Source: Bacteroidota bacterium
GTDB taxonomy: Bacteria; Bacteroidota; JABWAT01
Assembly (NCBI GenBank): GCA_023151185.1
Contig: JAKLJL010000013.1
Location: 19,303 to 83,302 of the forward strand
Direction of reading: 5' to 3'
Length of the DNA: 64,000 nucleotides
Shown: one piece after another, positions 52,814-62,697 of the stretch
Layout of the letters: each line of letters opens with the position of its first letter
How positions within the stretch are numbered: position 1 is the stretch's first letter
Position numbers and translations under genes: made by a program
Notes under the pieces: model-generated
The model's database searches: none
What the model was told of the DNA's origin: nothing
What the model saw: only the letters and a program-made list of their open reading frames with translations

Positions 52814-53710
52814 ATGTCCCTTCCCCCTCCCCGTTCCAAAATCCTGCTGGCTTTTCTTGCAATTTATCTTATCTGGGGTTCGACTTATCTGGCCATAAAA
52901 GTGGCCGTTTCGACGTTTCCGCCATTTTTCATGGCCGGCACCCGGTTTCTGGCTGCTTTTTCCGTTCTGGGGCTTTGGGCCTGGGCTGAAGGGGCTGAAT
53001 TGCCGACCTGGCCCCAGATCCGGTCAACTCTGGTTGTCGGTGCCCTTCTGCTTCTGGGCGGGAATGGCGCCGTTTCCTGGGCAGAGCAGAAAGTGGATTC
53101 GGGATTTGCTGCCCTGATCATTACCACGACCCCTTTGTTTATGGTGGTGATGGACCGGCTGGGTCCGGCTAAGAAACCGATCCGGTGGCCGGTTATTTCG
53201 GGAATTCTCATCGGTTTTATCGGGATTGTTGTTCTGATAGGCCCCGGCAACCTGTCTCATCCTGAAACGCTGAATCTGGCGGGAATTCTGGCCATGGTTA
53301 TGGCTACCGCCTTCTGGGCAGGCGGTTCTATTTATTCACGCCACAACCCGATGCCGGTCAATCAGAATTTAAACTCGGCATTGCAGATGCTGTTCGGCGG
53401 ACTGTTTCTTCTGCTTTTTTCGGTTTTAACAGGTGAAGCCGGACGGGTTGAGTTTGGCGAAATTTCCGCTGAATCCTGGCTGGCCTGGGGGTATCTGGTC
53501 ATTTTCGGATCAGTAATCGGCTATTCTTCGTTTGTCTTTTTACTGAAATGGAGTACACCGGCAAAGGTTTCGACCTATGCGTATGTGAATCCGGTTGTGG
53601 CAGTATTTCTGGGGGCAGTTCTTCTGGGCGAGCCGGTGACTCCGGGCATGATCACCGGCGGCGCCATTATTCTGGCTTCGGTCCTGATCATCACCCGGTT
53701 CAGAACCTGA
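52814..53710 (+). CDS. EamA/DMT-family transporter (YedA-like)
   Basis: The start is ATG 52814 behind AAGG; an upstream TTG frame would add 21 residues that do not fit the family. The 298 residues form ten membrane segments as two EamA repeats, opening with AIYLIWGSTYLAIKVAV and FPPFFMAGTRFLAAF, and closing with STYAYVNPVVAVFLGAVLLGEP. This is the drug/metabolite exporter superfamily, closest in pattern to YedA/RhtA-like members. The substrate is unknown. Confidence 0.87.
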   Translation: MSLPPPRSKILLAFLAIYLIWGSTYLAIKVAVSTFPPFFMAGTRFLAAFSVLGLWAWAEGAELPTWPQIRSTLVVGALLLLGGNGAVSWAEQKVDSGFAALIITTTPLFMVVMDRLGPAKKPIRWPVISGILIGFIGIVVLIGPGNLSHPETLNLAGILAMVMATAFWAGGSIYSRHNPMPVNQNLNSALQMLFGGLFLLLFSVLTGEAGRVEFGEISAESWLAWGYLVIFGSVIGYSSFVFLLKWSTPAKVSTYAYVNPVVAVFLGAVLLGEPVTPGMITGGAIILASVLIITRFRT

Positions 53711-53714
53711 GAAT

Positions 53715-54818
53715 TTACAGTCTCAGTTCTATGACGGTTTCGAACAGCTTGTCATTCGGTTTCCCGGCAGTGTTCCGGTTGTAAAAATCGAAATCGAAAA
53801 CCAACTTACTTCGTTCAGTGATGTAAAAGGCGAGTCCGGCAATCCACCGTTCAGCCAGTTTATCCCCCGAATGGTACTGTGACGTAATCCGGTCATACCG
53901 GCCGAACAGATTCACGCCGGGATCCCACACCCTGACATCCGCAAAAAAGGACATCCCGTTCATATCCACCGATTGAAAACCGATCGTATCCTGAATAGCA
54001 GAACCATCATATTTTCCGGATCCAAGAAACCCGGTCCCGGTTAATACGAGACCGTCTGCCTCATAACTGACCACCCCGGCGTTATAGTACCAGTCGGGGG
54101 CTTCGGGACTATTTCCTTTCCCGTATGATGCATGATGATGAACCTGAAAGCCGGGTAGAAATTCATGAACCGGCCTGATCGATATACGGCTCTGGACGGA
54201 CTTGTTGCGGTTATTTTCCAGGGCATGATAACCGCCGCCGTTACTCAGCGAAACCGCCATGCTGCCATACTGGCCCGGGAAGGAAGAACTGACCGTTTTC
54301 TGGTACTCCGCATCCAGGCTTTCGCCGAACTGAGTCATGTAAACCACCCCGAAATCGGCAGAACTCATGACGCCGGCCCGTTCCATAAACATGGTCCCCT
54401 GAACCCGGTAGTCATTGATGGCCTGCTCAAAGTCGATCCAGGGCAGGTGAATCATGCCGAATTCCAAATAGGATTTCTTCAGAAAACCCAGATCCGGCAG
54501 ATTCATTTTCAGAAGCAGGTATTTCAGGCGGATTTCAACATCCCCCATCCCGTCGCCTTCCCTGTCAACGGTGATATCCGTGGTAATTTTGCCGGAAAAG
54601 GTTTCATTGATTTTCTTCTTGATATCCACATATCCCCGTTTCAGAAGAAATTCATCCTTAACGGCACCGCTTACCCGGCCGTTCTGATAAGCCAGAAACC
54701 ACTGCATATCAATAGTCAGTCCCGAAAACTGGGAAGGAACCGGTGCTGCAGGAACAACCGGCTGAGAAAATACCGGAACCGCCAGCAGCAGGGCTGCCGG
54801 GAAAAACCTCAGAATCAT
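53715..54818 (-). CDS. porin-like outer-membrane protein
   Basis: The start is ATG 54818, behind an AGGGGGA Shine-Dalgarno sequence; a longer frame has an N-terminus without a signal peptide. The 367 residues have a signal peptide (FFPAALLLAVPVFSQ) and a 16-strand-like beta-barrel with the phosphate-selective-porin O/P style (FLLKRGYVDIKKKINETFSGKITTDI, SYLEFGMIHLPWIDFEQAINDY) and a final FETVIELRL. The barrel class is likely and the substrate is not known. It is divergent from the amidohydrolase at 54967. Confidence 0.7.
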   Translation of the reverse strand: MILRFFPAALLLAVPVFSQPVVPAAPVPSQFSGLTIDMQWFLAYQNGRVSGAVKDEFLLKRGYVDIKKKINETFSGKITTDITVDREGDGMGDVEIRLKYLLLKMNLPDLGFLKKSYLEFGMIHLPWIDFEQAINDYRVQGTMFMERAGVMSSADFGVVYMTQFGESLDAEYQKTVSSSFPGQYGSMAVSLSNGGGYHALENNRNKSVQSRISIRPVHEFLPGFQVHHHASYGKGNSPEAPDWYYNAGVVSYEADGLVLTGTGFLGSGKYDGSAIQDTIGFQSVDMNGMSFFADVRVWDPGVNLFGRYDRITSQYHSGDKLAERWIAGLAFYITERSKLVFDFDFYNRNTAGKPNDKLFETVIELRL

Positions 54819-54966
54819 AAATCCCCCTAAAACACACGGCGCAAAAATAAGAATCAAAATCCGGACATCACAGTAAAACCTGAGGCATTCCGGTATGTTT
54901 CCCTGATTTTGGTTTGGATTCCTGCTGAAACCGGCGGATTTTACCCTCTTTATCCGGCTTTGTTCA

Positions 54967-56307
54967 ATGACAACTATTCTTCGTGCATCTGCCATTCTGA
55001 CCCTGTCTGAACCGTCTCTGATTTGGGACGGGTATCTGGTTTTCGATGAAACCGGAATTCTGGAAACCGGACTCCAAACCGGATTTCAGGCTCATCAATA
55101 TCCCGATGCGCAGGTAATCAATCTGGGAAACCGGGTTCTCTTCCCGGGGTTTATCCAGACCCACATCCACTTGTGCCAAACCCTGTTCAGGGGTCTTGCA
55201 GACGACCTGAATCTGCTCGACTGGCTTCAGAACCGGATTTTCCCGTTTGAAAATGCGCACACCGCAGCCTCCATGAAAGTCTCTGCTGAACTGGGCATTC
55301 TGGAACTGCTGAGCAACGGCACCACTACCCTGATGGATATGGGATCCGTCCGGCATTATGAAGCGGTTCTTGAAGCGGCGGAACGCCTGGGAATCCGGGG
55401 ATTTTTCGGGAAAGCCCTGATGGATGACAATCCCCTGTTTCCGTCCCTTTCCGAACCGGCTGATGAGGCCCTGGCATCGCTGGATGCCCAGATCGGGACC
55501 TGGCACGGCCGGGACCATGGCCGGATCCGGATGGCCGTCACCCCCCGTTTTGTTCTTTCCTGCACCCCAAAACTCATGAAGGAGGCCTATGACCGGGTCC
55601 GGCAGGACCGGAGTCTGCGGTATCACACTCATTCCAGTGAACAGATTTCTGAGCTGGCCGAAGTCAGGAAACGGTTCGGGCTGGATAACGTGGAACTGTT
55701 TCATTCGATGGGACTTCTGGGCCCTGAAACTTTGCTGGCCCATTGTATCTGGCTGAATGACCGGGAAAAGGACCTGCTGAAATCCACTCAGACCCGGATT
55801 CTTCACTGTCCGTCATCCAACCTGAAACTGGGGTCGGGGATTGCCGGAGTTCCGGCACTGGCAACCTCGGGCATCCAGGTGTCGCTCGGTGCCGACGGCG
55901 CACCCTGCAACAACTCACTCGATCCGTTCACCGAAATGCGCCTGGCAGCCCTGATACAGAAACCGGTAAACGGCCCCACGGCAATGCCGGCCCGGCAGGT
56001 ATTCAGAATGGCAACTTCAGGCGGTGCAGAGGCTTTGGGACTTGAACAGGAAACGGGGCAACTGAGGCCGGGACTTAAAGCCGATCTGGTTGCGGTTTCG
56101 CTGGATTCCCTCCGGCTGCCGGTTTCACCTGAAACCGAGGATGACCTGTATTCGGCTCTGGTTTATTCTGCACAGCGGGATCTGGTCACAGACGTCTGGG
56201 TAAACTCGAAAGCGGTGAAGCGGAACGGAGAGTTACTGGTTGCAGATGAAGCGGAAATTCTGTTTTCGGCCCGGAAAGAACTGAAAGCCTTAAAAAGCCG
56301 CCTGTGA
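54967..56307 (+). CDS. amidohydrolase of the adenosine/SAH/5'-deoxyadenosine deaminase group
   Basis: This 446-residue metal-dependent deaminase belongs to the ATZ/TRZ/MtaD group. Metal ligands are visible: the HxH pair His66/His68 (QTHIHLCQTLFRG), His222 (RYHTHSSE), His259 (LLAHC) and Asp310 (SLGADGAPCNN). The order and spacing fit S-adenosylhomocysteine, methylthioadenosine or 5'-deoxyadenosine deaminases. In futalosine-pathway organisms 5'-deoxyadenosine from radical SAM reactions is a plausible substrate. Cytosine or guanine deaminase is less likely. Confidence 0.85.
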   Translation: MTTILRASAILTLSEPSLIWDGYLVFDETGILETGLQTGFQAHQYPDAQVINLGNRVLFPGFIQTHIHLCQTLFRGLADDLNLLDWLQNRIFPFENAHTAASMKVSAELGILELLSNGTTTLMDMGSVRHYEAVLEAAERLGIRGFFGKALMDDNPLFPSLSEPADEALASLDAQIGTWHGRDHGRIRMAVTPRFVLSCTPKLMKEAYDRVRQDRSLRYHTHSSEQISELAEVRKRFGLDNVELFHSMGLLGPETLLAHCIWLNDREKDLLKSTQTRILHCPSSNLKLGSGIAGVPALATSGIQVSLGADGAPCNNSLDPFTEMRLAALIQKPVNGPTAMPARQVFRMATSGGAEALGLEQETGQLRPGLKADLVAVSLDSLRLPVSPETEDDLYSALVYSAQRDLVTDVWVNSKAVKRNGELLVADEAEILFSARKELKALKSRL

Positions 56308-57717
56308 TCAGGCCCCTTTGATCAGCGACCGGACCCCGATTCCGTACCTGGATAGATCCTTCCCCAGCCAGAACAGCATCAGGCCTGCCGAGACTGCCGT
56401 GGTTATCCCCAAAACGGCCAGGTTCTGCCAGCCGGATGCCAGCAGAGTCCATCCGGTTACACCGATGAGGAGTCCTGACAACCCGAACCGGAAGCCAAGC
56501 CGCCGCCAGTTTAAGATTTCAGAAAACCGCATTCCGGCTTTTCCGGATCCCTTGATCAGGATGTAAATCCCCTGTGCCGTACCGCCGATCAGAATTGACA
56601 CTGCAAGACCGGCAGGACCGAAAAGAAAGTACAGCGGAACCATCGGCAATAGGGCAAACACATTATCCAGAATGGCACCGGTTACCAGTTCCCGGCTTTG
56701 ACCGTTCACCTGAAGCAAGGTAGTAAAGGCACCGATCCGGAAGACCATCATCCAGACCGAAATCCCGAACAGCAGAACGGACTCTTCGTACCTGGAACTG
56801 AACAGCGTTACCACCAGCCATTCCCGGTTGGTAAACAGCAGCCAGACCCCGGGGAAGATAAGACCGGCCATGAGAGACGTTGAAGCTCTGAAAATAATGG
56901 CCGGGGCCTGAAAGTCAGCCCGGATTTTTTCAGCCATGACCGAGGTCAGCACGGCGGTGACCGCATTCATCACCAGCCCGACGAATGGAATTTCGAACGT
57001 TCCGTTATAATACACAGCAAAATCTGCCGGGACTGCTATAGCCAGAATGACTAATTTATCCACCCAGCGGGACAGGATCTGCAAACTGTCATTCAGCCCG
57101 AACAGGAACCAGTGACGGTAAACCGGGATGGATTCGGAAACAGCCGGATCCTGTTTTTTCCGGGCAGAAAAGAGAACCGCATTTCTGGCAAGAGAAAGTC
57201 CGGTCAGAGCAAGAATCAGGGTTTCCAGATTAAATCCGGTAGTCAGCACCAGCCAGTGAATCAGAAAAAACAGCACCGCATAAGCCGAGTTCAGCCATTG
57301 CAGCACGGTTTCTCCCTGCCGGCTGACCATCCAGGCTTCCTGAATGTAAAACAGAGACTGGGAAAAAAAGAACACCGCCAGAAGAATCAGAATCTGAACG
57401 GACCAGGACGGATCCATCCAGCCCAGAACCACCGAGCAGACCGGCGACAAAATCCCGGCCAGCAGAACGGCATGACGGGATACTTTCCGGCTCAGATCTT
57501 CAGGAAGCCGGGTTCCGAATGCCAGAATAATCGTCGGGAAACCCCAGACACTGATCAGGGTCCCAACCCCCACAATGACCCAGATGCTGAGGTACTGCCC
57601 GTAAACGCCGGGTTCCAGCCTGTGCGAAAAGAGGATACCGGTGAAAAGAACCGCCAAAGTGGGAAAAGTCTTTGCCAGGGTTAACCGGAACGTCCGGATG
57701 AGAAGCTGATAAACCAC
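56308..57717 (-). CDS. polysaccharide flippase-like membrane protein (Wzx/MATE-like)
   Basis: This 469-residue protein has about twelve to fourteen membrane segments. The first helices follow the polysaccharide-transporter pattern (LRPG-like VYGQYLSIWVIVGVGTLISVWGFPTIIL). The middle has the DKLVILAIAVPADFAVYYNGTFEIP segment seen in Wzx-type flippases, where the first loop senses lipid-linked sugars. It likely flips oligosaccharide-lipid intermediates across the inner membrane. It is 9 bp from an acyltransferase gene on the same strand, which suggests a glycan-modification unit. Confidence 0.8.
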   Translation of the reverse strand: MVYQLLIRTFRLTLAKTFPTLAVLFTGILFSHRLEPGVYGQYLSIWVIVGVGTLISVWGFPTIILAFGTRLPEDLSRKVSRHAVLLAGILSPVCSVVLGWMDPSWSVQILILLAVFFFSQSLFYIQEAWMVSRQGETVLQWLNSAYAVLFFLIHWLVLTTGFNLETLILALTGLSLARNAVLFSARKKQDPAVSESIPVYRHWFLFGLNDSLQILSRWVDKLVILAIAVPADFAVYYNGTFEIPFVGLVMNAVTAVLTSVMAEKIRADFQAPAIIFRASTSLMAGLIFPGVWLLFTNREWLVVTLFSSRYEESVLLFGISVWMMVFRIGAFTTLLQVNGQSRELVTGAILDNVFALLPMVPLYFLFGPAGLAVSILIGGTAQGIYILIKGSGKAGMRFSEILNWRRLGFRFGLSGLLIGVTGWTLLASGWQNLAVLGITTAVSAGLMLFWLGKDLSRYGIGVRSLIKGA

Positions 57718-57726
57718 GTACCTGCC

Positions 57727-58314
57727 TTATTCCGGGTCGTTCAATCCGGGGAAAATGGGATGCTGACCCGTTTCAACCCGGTTCTGATGGGCCAGACAGG
57801 CTTCCCGGTCCAGTTGTTTAAGGACCCGGGCCGGGTTTCCGCCGACGATACAATACCCGTCCGGGAAGGATTTTGTGACAATGGCACCGGCAGCTACCAG
57901 GGTAAAATCCCCGATCTCAACCTCCGGAAGCAGGATAGCACCCATTCCAATCCAGCAGAATTTCCCGATTTTGATGGGATTTTCCTTCAGGTGGATGGTC
58001 AGATCGATAGAATCATGGTTGGCGGAAATCAGTCCGGCATTCGGGCCGATATTGGAATAATCGCCGACTTCTATTCCGTTGATCGCATTGATGTAAATTC
58101 CCGGAGAATCACCGGGAAAGACATGCTTTCCCCGTTTGATGCGTTCCGGATTCCCAACTGTGGAGGTGTAATGTACCGCCCAGGGAACATCCCGGTTATA
58201 CCGGGTTAAAAATTTCATCACCGACGAAAGGATTGAAAACCGGAGTCCGACAGTCTGGTGATACCCGAACAGGCGTTTTATCCAGGCCAGCCGGCGGGAA
58301 TACAAAAGCGGCAT
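57727..58314 (-). CDS. left-handed beta-helix acyltransferase (WbbJ-like)
   Basis: This 195-residue hexapeptide-repeat transferase carries the LbH turns YSNIGPNAGLISANHD, then IGKFCWIGMGAILLPEVEIGDFTLVAAGAIVTKSF and the closing GGNPARVLKQL. The catalytic His is in ANHD. The N-terminal 60 residues carry an amphipathic region. Such enzymes acetylate sugars or glycans. The pairing with the flippase suggests action on a surface polysaccharide intermediate. Confidence 0.85.
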   Translation of the reverse strand: MPLLYSRRLAWIKRLFGYHQTVGLRFSILSSVMKFLTRYNRDVPWAVHYTSTVGNPERIKRGKHVFPGDSPGIYINAINGIEVGDYSNIGPNAGLISANHDSIDLTIHLKENPIKIGKFCWIGMGAILLPEVEIGDFTLVAAGAIVTKSFPDGYCIVGGNPARVLKQLDREACLAHQNRVETGQHPIFPGLNDPE

Positions 58315-58353
58315 ACACAGAACTCCTTTCAGAGAAAACTCACACGTTCAGAC

Positions 58354-59175
58354 CTATGACGGCCACTCCACCAGGGTAACCTGATCGAAGGGTTCATCCA
58401 GAAACATCCGGCCCAGTTCCTTAAACCGGAAGTTCAGGTCAGAGACAAAATACCGGTAAGACTCCGTCCGTTTCGCCGGATTCAGCAGATGGTGCTTTGC
58501 GAGAACCGTGCGGACATCCTTGGCCACTTCCTCACCGGAATCAATCAGGGTAATGGAAGAGAACAATTCCCGGTCAATGGCGGTTTTGAGCAGCGGGTAA
58601 TGGGTGCAGCCCAGAACCAGGGTATCAATCCGGTGATTTTCGAGCGGTTTCAGATATTCCCGGATGATTAAGCTGGTGGCCGGGTGGGTAAACCAGCCTT
58701 CTTCAACCAGCGGAACGAACAGGGGAGCCGCCTGCCCGAAAACCTCCAGATCTGCCGAAAGTTTATGAAGGGCTTTTTCATACGCCTTTGAATTGATGGT
58801 TCCCACAGTACCGATGACCCCAACCCGTTTGCTTTTTGTTTTTTCGGCTGCAGCCCGGGCACCGGGATCTACGACCCCGATGACCGGAAGCGATGTGGAT
58901 TTTCTAACTGCATCGAGTGCATGTGCCGTCGCCGTATTACAGGCGATGACCACCAGTTTCACGCCTTTCGATTCGAGAAACCGGGTAATCTGAAGGGAAT
59001 AGTCTATAATGGTGGATTTGGACTTATTCCCATAGGGAACCCGTCCGGTATCGCCGAAGTAAATGAGGTTTTCGTTCGGAAGCAGGCGTTTGATTTCCTT
59101 AACAACCGTCAGGCCGCCGATGCCCGAATCGAAAACGCCGATGGGCTGATCTGGAGTAAGAGATGCAACAGTCAT
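58354..59175 (-). CDS. murI: glutamate racemase
   Basis: MurI makes D-glutamate for peptidoglycan. The 273 residues have FDSGIGGLTVVKEI with Asp16-Ser17 at the active site, YFGDTGRVPYGNKS, the first catalytic Cys79 (VVIACNTATA) and the second Cys190 (LVLGCTHYPLL). The family length and order are standard. The gene lies 62 bp downstream of glnD and may share its transcript. Confidence 0.95.
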   Translation of the reverse strand: MTVASLTPDQPIGVFDSGIGGLTVVKEIKRLLPNENLIYFGDTGRVPYGNKSKSTIIDYSLQITRFLESKGVKLVVIACNTATAHALDAVRKSTSLPVIGVVDPGARAAAEKTKSKRVGVIGTVGTINSKAYEKALHKLSADLEVFGQAAPLFVPLVEEGWFTHPATSLIIREYLKPLENHRIDTLVLGCTHYPLLKTAIDRELFSSITLIDSGEEVAKDVRTVLAKHHLLNPAKRTESYRYFVSDLNFRFKELGRMFLDEPFDQVTLVEWPS

Positions 59176-59237
59176 GACTGCAAAGTTACAACGCTGCGCC
59201 TGAATTTCTAAACCGGTCCGGCTGAAGGCGGTTCCGG

Positions 59238-61841
59238 TCAGACACCCGCTTCAACGAAGGACTTAATGGCGGCCTTCAGTTCTGCCGTCACATTCACCAC
59301 CGAGGCTTCCCCGCCGGATTCCTGCCGGCGAACATAAAACGTGTCATTCACACCATCCACCCGGGTGGCAATTTTGGCATGGTGAATCGGCAGATTCAGT
59401 TCAGAGAAGGTATGGGTGATTTTGTACATCAGGCCAAGGGCATCGGGGGCATAGATCTCGATAATAACCAGATCACCTGCAAATTCCCAGGAAATTTCAG
59501 GAGTGAAAATGGCGGACGGTTTATGTTTCCGCTTCCATTTTTTCCGGAATTTATCCACCATCGGTTCCACCGGCTGATTCTGGAGCAGGACTGCTGTCAG
59601 CTTTTCGGTTACCTGGGCAATCAATGTTTCCCGGTCGGGCAGAGTTTCTGTCACCGGGAAAACCCGGAACCGGTCAATACACAATCCGGCCGGCGAGGTA
59701 AATACACGGGCATCAAATATGGAGGTATCCAGACTGGAGATAATACCGCACAGTTTATACAGAAGTCCGGCCTGATCGTCACAGATAATGGTAATTTCGA
59801 GATAGCCGTCGAACGGCGTAATGTCCACTTCAAACTTCCGGTCATTCTGCCTGAACCCCGCATGGCGGGCAATTTCTTCGGGCTGGAAGGTCAGCCAGTA
59901 ATCAGTATGAATGTCAAACTCTTTAATGTGGGCCAGAACGCCTGGGTCGGTGCGGTGCCGGGTCACTTCGGCCACTTTGGCATGCTTCGATTCCTGAAGA
60001 ATTTTCTCGGAGGTGGTTGCAGTTGCCGAGGTAATGGCCCGGCGGGTAATCCTGTACAGTTCATCCAGCATCATGCCCTTCCACTCGGTCCAGACAGTCG
60101 GGTTCACGGCACTCAGATCTGAATAAGTCAGACAGAAGAGGATATCGAGGTATTCGGCATCCGGGAACAGGTCAATAAACGACTGAAGGGTTTCAGGATC
60201 GTGGTAATTCCGCCGGAAGGCCATCTGTTCCATCGTCAGGTGCTGTTCGACCATAAAGCAGACCAGATCCATTTCTTCCGGATTATATCCCCACCGGGTC
60301 ATCACCTGCTGGGCGACATCCATCCCCACAATGGAGTGATTGGCAATATCGAACCCCTTTCCGATGTCATGAAACAGGATACTGAGGGACAGCAATTCCG
60401 GCCGTTCGAGCACTTCATGCCAAACCCGGTACACCGCCGGAAACCGGGTTTTACTCATTTCGAGCCGTTCAAGGGCAACCAGGGTGTGATAGTCGGCTGT
60501 GTACCAGTGATAGGCATTCCGCTGATACAGTCCGACCAGATTTCCGTATTCGGGGATGAAGCGGTTCAGAACACCAAGTTCCAGCATATTTTTAAGCGCA
60601 TAGGAACAATGCGGGGCCAGAAGAATTTTACGGAACAGATGCACCACCCTCGGGTTGGCCTGGAACTCTTCGGTGATCAGTTCATACGACTGCATAATGG
60701 CACCTCTGAGCACATCCGAAAACCGGAATCCGTACTCGGCCTGAAAGTAAAAGGCCATCATCTGCAGATAGGGCGCACGGGCAAATTCTTCAGAAATCGC
60801 CGATTCGTAAGAGCTGCGGCCCCAGTGGATCCGGTTATTCCGGATGGCAAATCCGGCATCCAGCGGTTCATCCAGATCCGAAACCGGCGGGCGGCAGAAT
60901 TCCTCGGCCTGCTGAACGAAGGTTTTGGACAGCCGGAAGATTTTGCGGGCGTGAAGATAAAACTTCTTCATCAGGGCTTCGCAGATTTCTTTGCTCTGCT
61001 CACCTTTGTATCCCAGCATTTCGGCGACTTTGGGCTGCTGACCGAAACCGAGCAGATCTGAACTCCGTTCATCCACCAGATGAAGGGCAAACCGGGTTTT
61101 CAGCAGATAATCGGTTGCTTCGAACACATGCCGGTACTGGGTTTCATCGATCAGTCCCTGGCGGTACAGTTTTAGCAGAACCCGTTCAGTCTGGGTTTCA
61201 TCATCCGAGGACCGCCTCAGGAACAGTTTCTGACCTTCCGAAATCAGCAGATAGGCCCATCCCAGAAAATGAACATCTCTGAGCGTTCCCGGTGATTTTT
61301 TCACATTCGGTTCCAGCAGGTTCACCGACCCGCCGTACTGGGCCACGTTGGTATTGTAGTTCACCACCAGTTCATATAAAAACCGGTGATCTTTATTTGT
61401 CCGTAAAAACTCATCCACGATGGCATCAAACTTCAGTGCCAACGCCTCATCACCGGCAAGAAACCGGCTGTCCAGACAGGTCGTCAGGGTTTCGACATCG
61501 GCAACAAAGGAGTCTCTGGCTTCTTCCAGTGTTCTGACCGCCTGTCCGACCTTCAGTCCGTCTTTCCAAAGCGGATGCAAAAACGTACTGACCCCCATCT
61601 CAAGGGCCGTTTTATCCATGTTTCCGGGGACCAGGATCAGAATATCCACATCCGAATTGGGGCACATTTCACGGCGTCCGAATCCGCCAAGGGCGATCAG
61701 AGCAGTCCCGTTGAGTTCGGGAATATTCCGGTACTGTCTGATCAGTTCTTTCCCGAACTGGTTGGCCAGATGCCTGACCATCAGGAATCCTGTTTCTGAC
61801 GGATTATAAATCTGCTGACCCAACTGGTGGAGAGTTGTCAT
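59238..61841 (-). CDS. glnD: [protein-PII] uridylyltransferase / uridylyl-removing enzyme
   Basis: GlnD senses glutamine and uridylylates or deuridylylates PII proteins. The 867 residues contain all four modules: a nucleotidyltransferase domain with LGGFGRREMCPNSDVDILIL (51-70; Asp64, Asp66), a helical UTase domain, an HD phosphohydrolase domain (LFHDIGKG, His491-Asp492, with NHS following) and two C-terminal ACT domains beginning near VDITPFDGYLEITIICDDQAG and GDLVIIEIYAPDALG. It is of normal length. No glnB gene is adjacent. Confidence 0.93.
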   Translation of the reverse strand: MTTLHQLGQQIYNPSETGFLMVRHLANQFGKELIRQYRNIPELNGTALIALGGFGRREMCPNSDVDILILVPGNMDKTALEMGVSTFLHPLWKDGLKVGQAVRTLEEARDSFVADVETLTTCLDSRFLAGDEALALKFDAIVDEFLRTNKDHRFLYELVVNYNTNVAQYGGSVNLLEPNVKKSPGTLRDVHFLGWAYLLISEGQKLFLRRSSDDETQTERVLLKLYRQGLIDETQYRHVFEATDYLLKTRFALHLVDERSSDLLGFGQQPKVAEMLGYKGEQSKEICEALMKKFYLHARKIFRLSKTFVQQAEEFCRPPVSDLDEPLDAGFAIRNNRIHWGRSSYESAISEEFARAPYLQMMAFYFQAEYGFRFSDVLRGAIMQSYELITEEFQANPRVVHLFRKILLAPHCSYALKNMLELGVLNRFIPEYGNLVGLYQRNAYHWYTADYHTLVALERLEMSKTRFPAVYRVWHEVLERPELLSLSILFHDIGKGFDIANHSIVGMDVAQQVMTRWGYNPEEMDLVCFMVEQHLTMEQMAFRRNYHDPETLQSFIDLFPDAEYLDILFCLTYSDLSAVNPTVWTEWKGMMLDELYRITRRAITSATATTSEKILQESKHAKVAEVTRHRTDPGVLAHIKEFDIHTDYWLTFQPEEIARHAGFRQNDRKFEVDITPFDGYLEITIICDDQAGLLYKLCGIISSLDTSIFDARVFTSPAGLCIDRFRVFPVTETLPDRETLIAQVTEKLTAVLLQNQPVEPMVDKFRKKWKRKHKPSAIFTPEISWEFAGDLVIIEIYAPDALGLMYKITHTFSELNLPIHHAKIATRVDGVNDTFYVRRQESGGEASVVNVTAELKAAIKSFVEAGV

Positions 61842-61922
61842 AAAAATTCCGGATTGTTTTTATGAATTTAACAAAAAAGCGGGATAAAATTAACTAAGTG
61901 AGGAATAAGTCCCGATATTCTG

Positions 61923-61947
61923 AAAAAAAGGCGGAAATTCATTTGCC
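61923..61947 (-). terminator. candidate intrinsic terminator downstream of the carbonic anhydrase gene
   Basis: On the minus strand the sequence folds as GGC-AAAT/ATTT-GCC with a two-base bulge and is followed by seven Ts. It sits about 40 bases beyond the stop codon at 61983. Confidence 0.4.
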
Positions 61948-61982
61948 TCCCGGAACTACTTTCCGGACGGGCGGAACCCGGT

Positions 61983-62627
61983 TTACTGCACGGAATTCAA
62001 TGCGGCTGCATAGGCAGGTTCCAGTTCCTGCGGAGCTGAAATATTCATTTTCAGGTCTTTGATCAACCCGTTATCCAGACCGTAAACCCACCCGTGAACG
62101 GTCAGGTCCTGATTCCGTTCCCACGCCTGCTGCACAATGGTCGTCTGGCAAACATTCTGAACCTGTTCAATCACATTCAGTTCGCACAGAAGATCGATCG
62201 CTTCTGCCTGCGTTTTTTTGAGTTTTAACACCCCCCGGTGTTTCTGGGCAACATCCTGAGTATGCCTGAGCCAGTTGTCAATCAGACCCAGTTTGGAGTT
62301 TTTATAGGCTTCCTTTACACCACCGCAGCCATAATGGCCAACAACCATGATATGTTTGACTTTTAGGAAATCGACTGCATACTGTAACACAGACAGGCAG
62401 TTAAGGTCTGAGTGAACCACAATATTGGCTACATTCCGGTGAACAAAAAGTTCGCCGGGCATCAGGTCGACAATTTCATTGGCGGGAACCCGGCTGTCTG
62501 AGCAGCCGATCCAGAGAAATTCGGGGTTTTGCTGGCGGGAAAGTTTTTTGAAAAACTCCGGATCCTGTTGGGTGATTTTCTGAGCCCAGTTCCGGTTTTT
62601 TTCGAACAGGTGGTTTAAATCTGCCAT
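61983..62627 (-). CDS. can: beta-class carbonic anhydrase
   Basis: This 214-residue zinc enzyme interconverts CO2 and bicarbonate. The zinc ligands and active-site pair are Cys42-Asp44-Arg46 (WIGCSDSRVPANEI), His98 and Cys101 (VVGHYGCGGV). The overall pattern is that of Can-type enzymes (type I site geometry). It starts behind an AAAGGAGG Shine-Dalgarno sequence. It stands as a single gene between two terminators. Confidence 0.95.
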   Translation of the reverse strand: MADLNHLFEKNRNWAQKITQQDPEFFKKLSRQQNPEFLWIGCSDSRVPANEIVDLMPGELFVHRNVANIVVHSDLNCLSVLQYAVDFLKVKHIMVVGHYGCGGVKEAYKNSKLGLIDNWLRHTQDVAQKHRGVLKLKKTQAEAIDLLCELNVIEQVQNVCQTTIVQQAWERNQDLTVHGWVYGLDNGLIKDLKMNISAPQELEPAYAAALNSVQ

Positions 62628-62657
62628 ATCCGATCCTCCTTTTCCGGCTAAGATCGG

Positions 62658-62695
62658 AAAAACCTGCCGGTGAGACCACCCCCCGGCAGGTTTTA
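62658..62695 (-). terminator. strong rho-independent terminator of the sorted surface protein gene
   Basis: A 12-bp perfect stem (AAAACCTGCCGG with CCGGCAGGTTTT) with a 12-base loop is followed on the minus strand by a run of Ts. It begins 3 bases beyond the stop codon at 62698. Confidence 0.8.
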
Positions 62696-62697
62696 AC

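Noticed and set aside
60201..61061. 286-codon frame opposite glnD
   Set aside because: It is long only because native GC-rich codons produce open complementary frames; glnD is intact across it.
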